From assembly GCA_030643285.1 (NCBI GenBank), contig DAOWMC010000033.1, positions 1 to 8,282 on the forward strand: 8,282 bases of DNA, given 5' to 3'. Below, piece after piece: positions 1 through 5,746 of this stretch. Position numbers and translations under genes: made by a program. The notes beneath the pieces are model-generated. The model was not told the origin of the DNA. It saw only the letters and a list, made by a program, of their open reading frames with translations, and did no database searches. Within the stretch, counting starts at the first letter, position 1. Every line of letters starts with the position of its first letter. The DNA is from Methanobacteriota archaeon (GTDB lineage: Archaea > Halobacteriota > Syntropharchaeia > DAOWMC01).

Positions 1-1143
1 GGTTCCTAAAAGAGACTTGGTTTGTTCTGATAATACCTCAAGAGGCACCTTTTCCTTTTTGGATGTGTCCCTTCTTACGATTATGGCAGATCTGTTTTCA
101 ATATCTTTAGGGCCTATTTCTATTCTGAGTGGAACACCCTTTAGCTCCCATTTGTAATACTTTGCACCTGGCCGTCCTTCAGAATCATCAAGTACTGTCC
201 TAATATTGGCATCCTTAAGATCTTTATATACCTTTTTGCAAACCTCCATGATTTTATCTGAAGAATCCGAAAACGTTATTGGTATTATAACAACCTGTGT
301 CGGAGCTACCTCGGGGGGTAGTATCAATCCGCGATCGTCTCCGTGAATGCTTATCAGGGCTGCGATACAGCGCTCGGAAATACCGTAGCATGTTTGATTT
401 GCATATTGCTGTTCCCCGTTTTCATCTTCATACTGAATCTCAAATGTCTTTGAAAAATTTGTGCCAAGGTGATGAATCGTTCCGACCTGAAGCGTCTTTC
501 CATCAGGCATAAGCGCATCAAATGCTATCGTGTAGTCTGCTCCGGGGAATTTATCCCATTCTGGCCTTTTGCAAATCGTATGTGGTATGGCAAGTGATTG
601 AAAAAATTGTGAATATATTTTAATGGCCTCTTTAACCTGATTTTCCGCATCTTCCCATGTTGCATGGACTGTATGGGCCTCCTTAAATGATGTTATCTCC
701 CTCAATCTGATTAATGGGCGTGTGTGCTTTGTCTCATGCCTGAATGTGTTCACGACCTGATAGATTTTGAGCGGTAAGTCTGCATGTGACCGTACCCATA
801 GCTTGAATATCGGATACATTGCGGTCTCGGATGTGGGCCTAAGTGCAAGGGGAACATCCAGCTTATCAAGCCCACCTCTATCCACCCAGTATACCTCATC
901 CTCAAATCCACGTATGTGCTCGGCTTCTTTCATAAACTCATCTTTTGGGATTAAAAGTGGAAAAAGAGCCTCTAAATGGTCTTTCTCGTCCAATAAAAAC
1001 CTCAAAATACCGTACACATTTTTTCTTAATGCGAATCCAAACGGATACCAGACATATAATCCCTTGACCGGGTAGCGTACATCCATAATTTCCGCTTTCC
1101 ATAATATCTCATTGTACCATTCGCTAAAATTATCTTCCTTCAT
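1..1143 (-). CDS. proS: Prolyl-tRNA synthetase, archaeal/eukaryotic type (3' part beyond window)
   Basis: Class II aminoacyl-tRNA synthetase that charges tRNA-Pro with proline in the cytoplasm. The frame is open for exactly 381 codons from ATG at 1143 to the window edge and begins [14 protein letters not shown], matching the usual archaeal ProRS N-terminus (FSEWY..IL.KAE..DVRYP..G). Visible hallmarks are RPTSE at residues 102-106, motif 2 with NTFRHE and [10 protein letters not shown] at 132-150, the [11 protein letters not shown] segment at 192-202, and a CYGISER...[11 protein letters not shown] motif 3 region at 252-277. The anticodon-binding domain starts near residue 280, with the conserved [16 protein letters not shown] at 336-351. 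Archaeal homologues are about 450-480 residues, so the zinc-binding-like C-terminal domain, roughly 75-100 residues, lies off the left edge. Only a weak ribosome-binding site (AGGT) precedes it, 13 bases after the upstream gene, so translation may be coupled. Confidence 0.97.
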   Translation of the reverse strand, partial: MKEDNFSEWYNEILWKAEIMDVRYPVKGLYVWYPFGFALRKNVYGILRFLLDEKDHLEALFPLLIPKDEFMKEAEHIRGFEDEVYWVDRGGLDKLDVPLALRPTSETAMYPIFKLWVRSHADLPLKIYQVVNTFRHETKHTRPLIRLREITSFKEAHTVHATWEDAENQVKEAIKIYSQFFQSLAIPHTICKRPEWDKFPGADYTIAFDALMPDGKTLQVGTIHHLGTNFSKTFEIQYEDENGEQQYANQTCYGISERCIAALISIHGDDRGLILPPEVAPTQVVIIPITFSDSSDKIMEVCKKVYKDLKDANIRTVLDDSEGRPGAKYYKWELKGVPLRIEIGPKDIENRSAIIVRRDTSKKEKVPLEVLSEQTKSLLGT

Positions 1144-1156
1144 AAAACCTAATACT

Positions 1157-1540
1157 TCAGGGTATTTCGTAATACTCGTAGGGTATATCATCAAGCGGTA
1201 TATCATACTTTTTCAGGATTTCGGGGAGTATCTCATCTTCCTTATTCAGAAAGTTAAAAGACCCAACCAAAGCATCGCCTTTGGTATTTTGTATGATCCA
1301 TTTATTCATCTCGTCTATGGCTTCCTCTACCAGCTCAGGGGTTATGCAGCTTTCCCAATCACCGCTGACTATTGCCACATGTATGAAAGATATATCTATA
1401 TCCTTTGGAATCCCCATTTCCTCTATAGGGTCAATTTTCTCGTTTACCTTTCTTACAATGGCTTCAATTCTTATCGGACTAATTGCCTCAAATAAACCTT
1501 TGATCTGGTCCAAAAATGCATATACTTCCTTTTCTTCGAT
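1157..1540 (-). CDS. Small acidic protein of unknown function between thpR and proS
   Basis: Not recognised. The frame is open from at least 1540 to a TGA at 1159-1157. Counted from an ATC codon at 1540-1538 it gives 127 residues; the first conventional start is TTG at 1513 (118 residues). The ATC reading begins with [20 protein letters not shown] and lies 7 bases after a perfect AAAGGAGGT ribosome-binding site, whereas TTG 1513 has none at a useful distance. The protein is acidic and looks globular, with an amphipathic N-terminal helix, a central hydrophobic stretch ([14 protein letters not shown], preceded by the helix-like [17 protein letters not shown]), a likely helix ([16 protein letters not shown]) and an acidic, tyrosine-rich tail ending EYYEIP. 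There is no membrane segment, signal peptide or cysteine cluster. It ends 13 bases before proS, so it is probably co-transcribed with thpR and proS; a role in RNA or translation is only inferred from that context. Confidence 0.72.
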   Translation of the reverse strand: MEEKEVYAFLDQIKGLFEAISPIRIEAIVRKVNEKIDPIEEMGIPKDIDISFIHVAIVSGDWESCITPELVEEAIDEMNKWIIQNTKGDALVGSFNFLNKEDEILPEILKKYDIPLDDIPYEYYEIP

Positions 1541-1547
1541 TTTTACA

Positions 1548-1556
1548 ACCTCCTTT
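1548..1556 (-). promoter_or_regulatory. Strong ribosome-binding site without a standard start codon at the right distance
   Basis: AAAGGAGGT on the minus strand. Seven bases downstream the in-frame codon is ATC (1540-1538). The nearest in-frame ATG/GTG/TTG is TTG at 1513, about 34 bases away. An ATG overlapping 1520 is in another frame and closes after 16 codons. Either the gene starts at a rare AUC codon, or the true ATG has been mutated or misread. Confidence 0.75.
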
Positions 1557-1587
1557 AATTATTGATCCGACCCTCCAATCATCTCAA

Positions 1588-2142
1588 TTAGCTAATCAAT
1601 TTTTTTACATATAAATCTTCATATATAGGGCCTTTTGGCGTCAGCGTGCTTTTCTTTAGTTTTATCCTGTCCACATTCATTTTTCCAAAATTTACATTTG
1701 ATTGTTTTTTTATCCGCGTTGAAAGAAGAGCCTGATCCTTATTTGAGATCTTTTTGACCCTTGCAATCGTAAAATGCGCTGAAAATGCACGGTTCTCTCT
1801 TTCAAACCCAAGTGGACATAAAAGAGATTCGACCGAGTTTTGCAATTTTTCAAAGTTGCCCTTTGCTCCGATCCAGACAACCTTTATCCTTCTGTAGTTT
1901 GGAAAAACACCCATTTCACCTATATCCGCAGAAAAAGGTGCACATTCAACTAAATCAAGTGCATCACAGATCGATGTAATCCCATCCTCAGGGACATTTC
2001 CTAAAAATTTAAGCGTGAGATGAATAAGTGACTGATCGACTAACTTTATGTTAAATTCGGAAAAACCACACTGAAGCTTTCCAATCTTTTCTTTTAGATC
2101 ATCTGGAATATCCACAGCGATAAATGCCCGTATATCGCCCAT
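1588..2142 (-). CDS. thpR: RNA 2',3'-cyclic phosphodiesterase / 2'-5' RNA ligase family (ThpR/LigT)
   Basis: A cytoplasmic 2H phosphoesterase-fold protein. The family hydrolyses 2',3'-cyclic phosphates to 2'-phosphates and can join tRNA half-molecules through 2'-5' linkages in vitro; the physiological substrate in archaea is uncertain. The two catalytic HxTx motifs are present: HLTL at residues 41-44 (followed by KFLGN) and HFTI at 123-126 (followed by ARV). The N-terminus IRAFIAVDIP is also typical. ATG at 2142 was chosen because it gives 184 residues and places RAFIAVD at the family's usual start; a TTG nine codons upstream (2169) would add an atypical LSPSLLYI leader. Neither start has a clear ribosome-binding site. 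It lies 39 bases after the regulator and 47 bases before the unrecognised protein. Confidence 0.95.
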   Translation of the reverse strand: MGDIRAFIAVDIPDDLKEKIGKLQCGFSEFNIKLVDQSLIHLTLKFLGNVPEDGITSICDALDLVECAPFSADIGEMGVFPNYRRIKVVWIGAKGNFEKLQNSVESLLCPLGFERENRAFSAHFTIARVKKISNKDQALLSTRIKKQSNVNFGKMNVDRIKLKKSTLTPKGPIYEDLYVKKLIS

Positions 2143-2181
2143 AATGTATAATAATGATGGTGACAACAAACTTAATATTTG

Positions 2182-2754
2182 CTACACGAATCGATCCAGC
2201 GTCACTTTTTCGGTTGACTTTTCCTCTTTTTTTATTGCTTTTACCTTTATTTCAAAGTCATTTATAAAAAAATTAGCCTTTCCACCTTTCATCTCATAAA
2301 AATAATAATTGTTACTGTCATCCTCAACATTAACCTGACCATCACTACTTTTTATCCATTCGTTAAAAATATCCAATGTTTTTTTTGAAAATTCCACTCT
2401 AATCTTGTTTAAACACTCATCTAAAATCCCCACCTCAAATAACATGGGGTTTATGTCATTAGGACCTGATAGAAGGTGATTCATTTTATCTACCACATCC
2501 ATATAAAAAATAGCTGCTTTTTTGTGGTTTTCAGATATCTTTACACACTTTTTGGCCCTGCCTCTGTCTACTATGGACTCTTTCATTTTTATAATCTTTT
2601 TTTTCTCGATTACCTTCACGGTCTTTTGGACAGTGACAAAAGACAGTTTGGTTTTTTGCTGAATTTTACTCAGTGAATCTCCAAGCTCTATATTTGATAG
2701 TATTAAACATTGAGAGTGCAGTTCACTCATACTATTGGGATGTGGAGAATTCAC
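2182..2754 (-). CDS. Winged-helix transcriptional regulator, divergent from the redoxin-nrdD operon
   Basis: A probable DNA-binding regulator of 190 residues. Residues about 10-75 form a winged helix-turn-helix: SLSKIQQKTKLSFVTVQKTV supplies the HTH (positions 28-47), and a basic recognition/linker segment KVIEKKKIIKM is followed by a wing-like DRGRAKKCVKI. The remaining ~115 residues (a helix around AAIFYMDVVDKMNHLL, then mixed charged sequence with NNYYFYEM and KANFFINDFEIKVKAI) match no effector domain I know. GTG at 2754 lies 26 bases downstream of the centre of a TATATATA box, which suggests a leaderless transcript starting at this codon; ATG at 2730 is a possible shorter start. Its TATA box is embedded in a tandem 13-base palindromic repeat that recurs at the nrd promoter. 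I infer autoregulation plus control of the reductase operon. MarR-like is the closest general description. Confidence 0.8.
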   Translation of the reverse strand: MNSPHPNSMSELHSQCLILSNIELGDSLSKIQQKTKLSFVTVQKTVKVIEKKKIIKMKESIVDRGRAKKCVKISENHKKAAIFYMDVVDKMNHLLSGPNDINPMLFEVGILDECLNKIRVEFSKKTLDIFNEWIKSSDGQVNVEDDSNNYYFYEMKGGKANFFINDFEIKVKAIKKEEKSTEKVTLDRFV

Positions 2755-2761
2755 ATTACAT

Positions 2762-2787
2762 ACTATCTATAGTCACTATATATAGTC
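2762..2787 (-). promoter_or_regulatory. Promoter and putative operator of the regulator gene (tandem 13-base palindromes)
   Basis: On the plus strand, two head-to-tail 13-base units, ACTATCTATAGTC (2762-2774) and ACTATATATAGTC (2775-2787), differ at one base. Each contains a dyad: ACTAT-2-ATAGT in the first, and a perfect 12-base palindrome ACTATATATAGT (2775-2786) in the second. On the minus strand the second unit contains TATATATA, centred about 26 bases upstream of GTG 2754, the normal TATA distance for a leaderless archaeal transcript. A bound regulator here would block TBP. The palindrome also resembles bacterial NrdR-box cores, but no NrdR-like Zn-ribbon/ATP-cone protein is encoded here. 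Confidence 0.65.
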
Positions 2788-2901
2788 ATTTTGTAAACCC
2801 TGTCCATATACACAAAAACGGTTGTGTAAAAGGCTTTTAGTCATAAAACTTCAATGGTTATTGGGAATTACAAGCGTTTATAGCAGGTTCGTAAAGTTTG
2901 G

Positions 2902-2929
2902 GTAGGTGTCGATACTATAAGTATCCTAC
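2902..2929. repeat. Inverted repeat, possible operator or RNA hairpin
   Basis: Perfect arms GATACT (2911-2916) and AGTATC (2920-2925) are separated by ATA. They extend on the outside by GTAG (2902-2905) and CTAC (2926-2929), with a 5-base unpaired GTGTC on the left only. The dyad lies about 35-60 bases upstream of the first nrd TATA-like box, the place of an upstream activator or repressor site. It differs in sequence from the 13-base operator repeats. Confidence 0.5.
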
Positions 2930-2961
2930 TTCATAAGATCGTGATTTTAGGTTTAATTGCA

Positions 2962-2999
2962 GGATATATAAAGTGACTATATAAAGCCTCTTTATAAAC
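2962..2999 (+). promoter_or_regulatory. Promoter of the redoxin-nrdD operon with operator-like tandem repeat
   Basis: Three TATA-like boxes lie in a row: ATATATAAAG (2964-2973), CTATATAAAG (2977-2986) and TTTATAAAC (2991-2999). The first two share TATATAAAG at an exact 13-base interval with GTGAC across the junction. Bases 2962-2986 match the minus-strand element in front of the regulator (2787-2763) at 20 of 25 positions, including the 10-mer AGTGACTATA. With a start about 25 bases downstream, the mRNA would have a leader of roughly 90-110 bases before the ATG at 3111. Confidence 0.62.
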
Positions 3000-3110
3000 A
3001 CCCCATTGTTTCGACTGAACTGGCTTGAGAAAAATTGTTTTTAACGAACACCGCATATATTGCATGCGCATGATATGCTGCTATTTACTTTAGTTTTCAG
3101 GAGGTAAGCG

Positions 3111-3368
3111 ATGGCACAGATAAGGGTCTACACAACGGAGATCTGCCCAAGATGTAAGCAATTAAAAGATATATTGAAATCAGAGAAACTGGATTATGAG
3201 GAAATGGATATGAGTACGGCAGAAGCCCTAACCGAACTTAGGGTAAATGGGATATTTACAGCTTCTGCACCGGTTTTACAGGTAGAAGACGAATTTATTA
3301 CGAGTAATGATCTTTTTGATGGAAATGGAATTAATAAAGATTCCCTGAAAGAATTCCTATCATCATAA
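3111..3368 (+). CDS. Glutaredoxin/NrdH-like redoxin, probable electron donor to NrdD
   Basis: An 85-residue single-domain thioredoxin-fold protein with the active site CPRC at residues 12-15 after strand IRVYTTEI, a typical glutaredoxin/NrdH arrangement (CPxC). The conserved cis-proline region is SAPVLQVEDEFI near residues 52-63, and the C-terminal helix ends KEFLSS. It would cycle between dithiol and disulfide in the cytoplasm. ATG 3111 follows AGGAGGT (3099-3105) with ideal spacing. The gene ends 16 bases before nrdD, so the two are one operon. In Methanosarcina barkeri a class III reductase of the NrdH-dependent subtype uses such a redoxin, reduced through a ferredoxin-dependent disulfide reductase, instead of formate. 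The pairing here suggests the same chemistry. The ferredoxin-dependent reductase is not in the window. Confidence 0.9.
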   Translation: MAQIRVYTTEICPRCKQLKDILKSEKLDYEEMDMSTAEALTELRVNGIFTASAPVLQVEDEFITSNDLFDGNGINKDSLKEFLSS

Positions 3369-3370
3369 TT

Positions 3371-3378
3371 GAGGAGGT
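3371..3378 (+). promoter_or_regulatory. Ribosome-binding site fixing the TTG start of nrdD
   Basis: GAGGAGGT ends 6 bases before TTG 3385. No in-frame ATG occurs near, and the next methionine codons have no such site, so TTG is the start. Confidence 0.85.
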
Positions 3379-3384
3379 AATCAT

Positions 3385-5712
3385 TTGAGTGAAGTAGTAA
3401 CCGATGCCAAACCGAGTTTTCCATCGGCACCTTTACAGGGTAAAAAGGCTATGATCCAGCAGACGCTTGATGGCTTTGAGGCACCACTGATACCAAAAGT
3501 CAGAACTTCTGACGGTTACATGTTGGACTGGGACCGCCAGGCAATTGTTAAACAGCTAATAAAAGAAACAAAGTTATCGGAGAAATTTTACGGGATACCG
3601 GCCATAGATATGGAAGACGCAGCGGGGATAGCAAAAGAGACCGAAAAGCGAATAAAGCTTATGGACGTAAAGTTTTTGTCAGGCCCGCTTGTCAGAGAGA
3701 TTGTGAATGTGATCCTACTTGAAAACCACCATCAAGAGTGGCGAAACATATCCACAAGAATAGGTACCCCTGTTTATGATGCCTACATGATCGATATGGG
3801 AAATGGCTTTGAGGCAAAAGAGAATGCAAATCTTCAGGAGAATGCAGAGACATCGCATAAGAAGAAAGCTGATAAGATATCAAAAGAGCAATACCTGTTA
3901 TCCCTGCCATCTCACCTATCCGATGCACATTTAAATGGGGACATTCATATTCACGATCTTGAATACTTTGGTACAAGGTCGTTCTGCCAGGACTGGGACC
4001 TTAGATATTTCTTCTATTATGGTCTCATGCCGGATGGGTCAGGTGCAAAAGCCTCGGTTGCAGGTCCTGCAAAAAAGGCCGAAGTTGCAATATTACATGC
4101 GGTCAAAGCACTTGGAGCCGCTCAGACAAACTTTGCCGGAGGCCAGGGGTTTTACAACTTTCTTACATTTGCGGCACCGTACTTTGAAAAGATGGGTTAT
4201 GAGGAAATTGAACAGCTCATGCAGATGTTCGTATATGAGATGACACAGATGATGGTTGCAAGAGGTGGCCAGCTTGTGTTTTCAAGTGTTCAGCTAACAC
4301 CGGGTGTACCAAAAATCTGGAAAGATATCCCGATCGTTTACAAGGGAAAGATCTGGGATGGGACACAGGAAGAACTTAGAACCTATGGTGAATTTGAGCG
4401 GGAGGTGCGATTAGCATTTAAGGCACTTATGAATGTGATGCTCAAGGGAGATTACTGGGGAAAGCCTTTCAACTTTCCAAAGCCAGAGATAAGCATAGAG
4501 CCAGATTTCATGTGCGAGGATGAAGTGTTCAATTCGGCACATCCCGATATTCCCGCATATGAAGATCTTTATGATCTTTCCTTTGAACTTGCGGCAAAGT
4601 TTGGCTCGCCATATTTTGACAACCAACTTCCCGAATACAGAGGTGCTGGAAAGGGTATTTCCTGTTATCAGTGCTGTGCCTACCAGTTTTCAACCTCTCC
4701 TGATGACGATGACTTTAATGACAAGCTATACTTCAAAAACGGTAAGCACTTTTCAATGGGTGGTTGGCAGGTAATCTCAATTAACTGCCCAAGAGCTGCC
4801 TATCGTGCACATGGTAGTGACGAGGGTCTGTTTTCAGAGTTAAAGAGGTTAATGGACAAAGCCATAGATCTTTTTAAGATCAAACGAAGGTGGATGGAAT
4901 CGATAGCTGAAAACAACAGAATGCCCTTTGTCATGCAACGCCCAAAGGATCCCAATACCGGTGAGCGGGGTGATGTTGCCGCTTATATGCCCGAACTTGT
5001 TTACACAATTGGTATTATCGGGATAAATGAACTGGTTGAGCATCACATAGGAAAGCAACTTTATGAGGGTAAAGATGCATTGAAACTTGCCATCCGTACA
5101 CTAACAGAGATGGAGTTATATACAAAAGAGCTAAGTGCAAAGCATGATATGAAAATTGTACTTGCAAGGACTCCCGCAGAGACGACATGCCAGCGGTTTG
5201 CAGTTACGGATCTATTATCCGATGAATTTAGGGAGTCCGTAAAGCAGGTTGTTAAGGGTGATCTTGAAACTGCTATGAGGCGACTGGATAAGACAAGAGA
5301 CCTTCCTGTTTACTATACAAATGGTACACAGGTTCCACCAGGGGCAGATGTATCTCTTGCAGAGAGAATAAGTATAGAACACGTCTTTTTTCCAATTGTT
5401 GATGGTGGTAACATCCTGCATATATTCATGGGTGAAAGTTCACCAAATCCAAAAGGTCTGAAGAGCCTTGCGATGAAGATCGCAAGAAACACTCAGGTCG
5501 GATACTTTGCCTTTACAAAGGATATGACCATATGTATGAATGACTTTTATGTTGCGTCCGGTCTTCATGAAAAATGTCCAAACTGTGGTTCTGAGGATGT
5601 GGAACAGTTGTCAAGGGTTACAGGGTACATACAGGCTGTGAGCGGATGGAACGAGGCAAAAAAACAGGAGCTTAAGGATAGAAAGAGATACGGGGTTGGT
5701 TTAGGACCCTGA
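3385..5712 (+). CDS. nrdD: Anaerobic (class III) ribonucleoside-triphosphate reductase, large subunit
   Basis: This oxygen-sensitive glycyl-radical enzyme makes dNTPs from NTPs. The 775 residues start at TTG. An N-terminal ATP-cone-like regulatory domain lies at about residues 38-120 (TSDGYMLDWDRQAIVKQLIK). The catalytic barrel follows with GDIHIHDLEYF and C201 (RSFCQDWD), the RGGQ motif at 293-296, and a finger-loop segment with C427, C430 and C431 (CYQCC). C-terminally, a zinc-ribbon-like segment has C717, C731 and C734 but Asp720 where CxxC would predict cysteine. The glycyl-radical motif RVTGY has G747. C201 and a finger-loop cysteine probably form the reducing disulfide pair and thiyl site (inferred from T4 and E. 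coli relatives). A redoxin gene directly upstream and the cysteine-rich finger loop favour the NrdH-dependent subtype over the formate-dependent one. The activase NrdG, required to form the radical, is not encoded nearby. Confidence 0.96.
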   Translation: MSEVVTDAKPSFPSAPLQGKKAMIQQTLDGFEAPLIPKVRTSDGYMLDWDRQAIVKQLIKETKLSEKFYGIPAIDMEDAAGIAKETEKRIKLMDVKFLSGPLVREIVNVILLENHHQEWRNISTRIGTPVYDAYMIDMGNGFEAKENANLQENAETSHKKKADKISKEQYLLSLPSHLSDAHLNGDIHIHDLEYFGTRSFCQDWDLRYFFYYGLMPDGSGAKASVAGPAKKAEVAILHAVKALGAAQTNFAGGQGFYNFLTFAAPYFEKMGYEEIEQLMQMFVYEMTQMMVARGGQLVFSSVQLTPGVPKIWKDIPIVYKGKIWDGTQEELRTYGEFEREVRLAFKALMNVMLKGDYWGKPFNFPKPEISIEPDFMCEDEVFNSAHPDIPAYEDLYDLSFELAAKFGSPYFDNQLPEYRGAGKGISCYQCCAYQFSTSPDDDDFNDKLYFKNGKHFSMGGWQVISINCPRAAYRAHGSDEGLFSELKRLMDKAIDLFKIKRRWMESIAENNRMPFVMQRPKDPNTGERGDVAAYMPELVYTIGIIGINELVEHHIGKQLYEGKDALKLAIRTLTEMELYTKELSAKHDMKIVLARTPAETTCQRFAVTDLLSDEFRESVKQVVKGDLETAMRRLDKTRDLPVYYTNGTQVPPGADVSLAERISIEHVFFPIVDGGNILHIFMGESSPNPKGLKSLAMKIARNTQVGYFAFTKDMTICMNDFYVASGLHEKCPNCGSEDVEQLSRVTGYIQAVSGWNEAKKQELKDRKRYGVGLGP

Positions 5713-5722
5713 TCGATAAAAT

Positions 5723-5746
5723 TTCCGGCTTAACTAAAAGCCGGAA
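5723..5746. terminator. Hairpin between convergent nrdD and mer, possible bidirectional terminator
   Basis: A perfect 9-bp stem (TTCCGGCTT, 5723-5731; AAGCCGGAA, 5738-5746) has a 6-base loop AACTAA. It starts 10 bases after the nrdD stop and contains the mer stop codon (5732-5730) and its last codons. Short T-runs follow on both strands (CTTTT on plus, ATTTTAT on minus). Confidence 0.65.

Larger units (their letters stand above)
2755..3110. other. 356-base divergent intergenic regulatory region
   Basis: No credible gene and no tRNA cloverleaf seen. It holds, left to right: the tandem operator/TATA of the regulator (2762-2787), an A/T-rich stretch of about 110 bases with no clear structure, a dyad at 2902-2929, the nrd promoter with three TATA-like boxes (2964-2999), a leader with a second dyad (3053-3078), and the redoxin ribosome-binding site (3099-3105). 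Confidence 0.7.

Noticed and set aside
297..1075. Plus-strand open frames over the proS region
   Set aside because: proS occupies the minus strand throughout with unmistakable ProRS motifs.
1112..1495. Plus-strand open frame of 127 codons
   Set aside because: It lies antisense to the small unrecognised gene and the proS start. It has no ribosome-binding site and its Tyr/Phe/Ile-rich composition is typical of an antisense shadow.
2143..2169. TTG start for ThpR at 2169
   Set aside because: The family begins near RAFIA; ATG 2142 gives that N-terminus, and the TTG has no ribosome-binding site.
2881..2910. Possible tRNA T-arm (GGTTCG near 2886-2891)
   Set aside because: No paired stem around it, no anticodon arm and no acceptor stem could be found.
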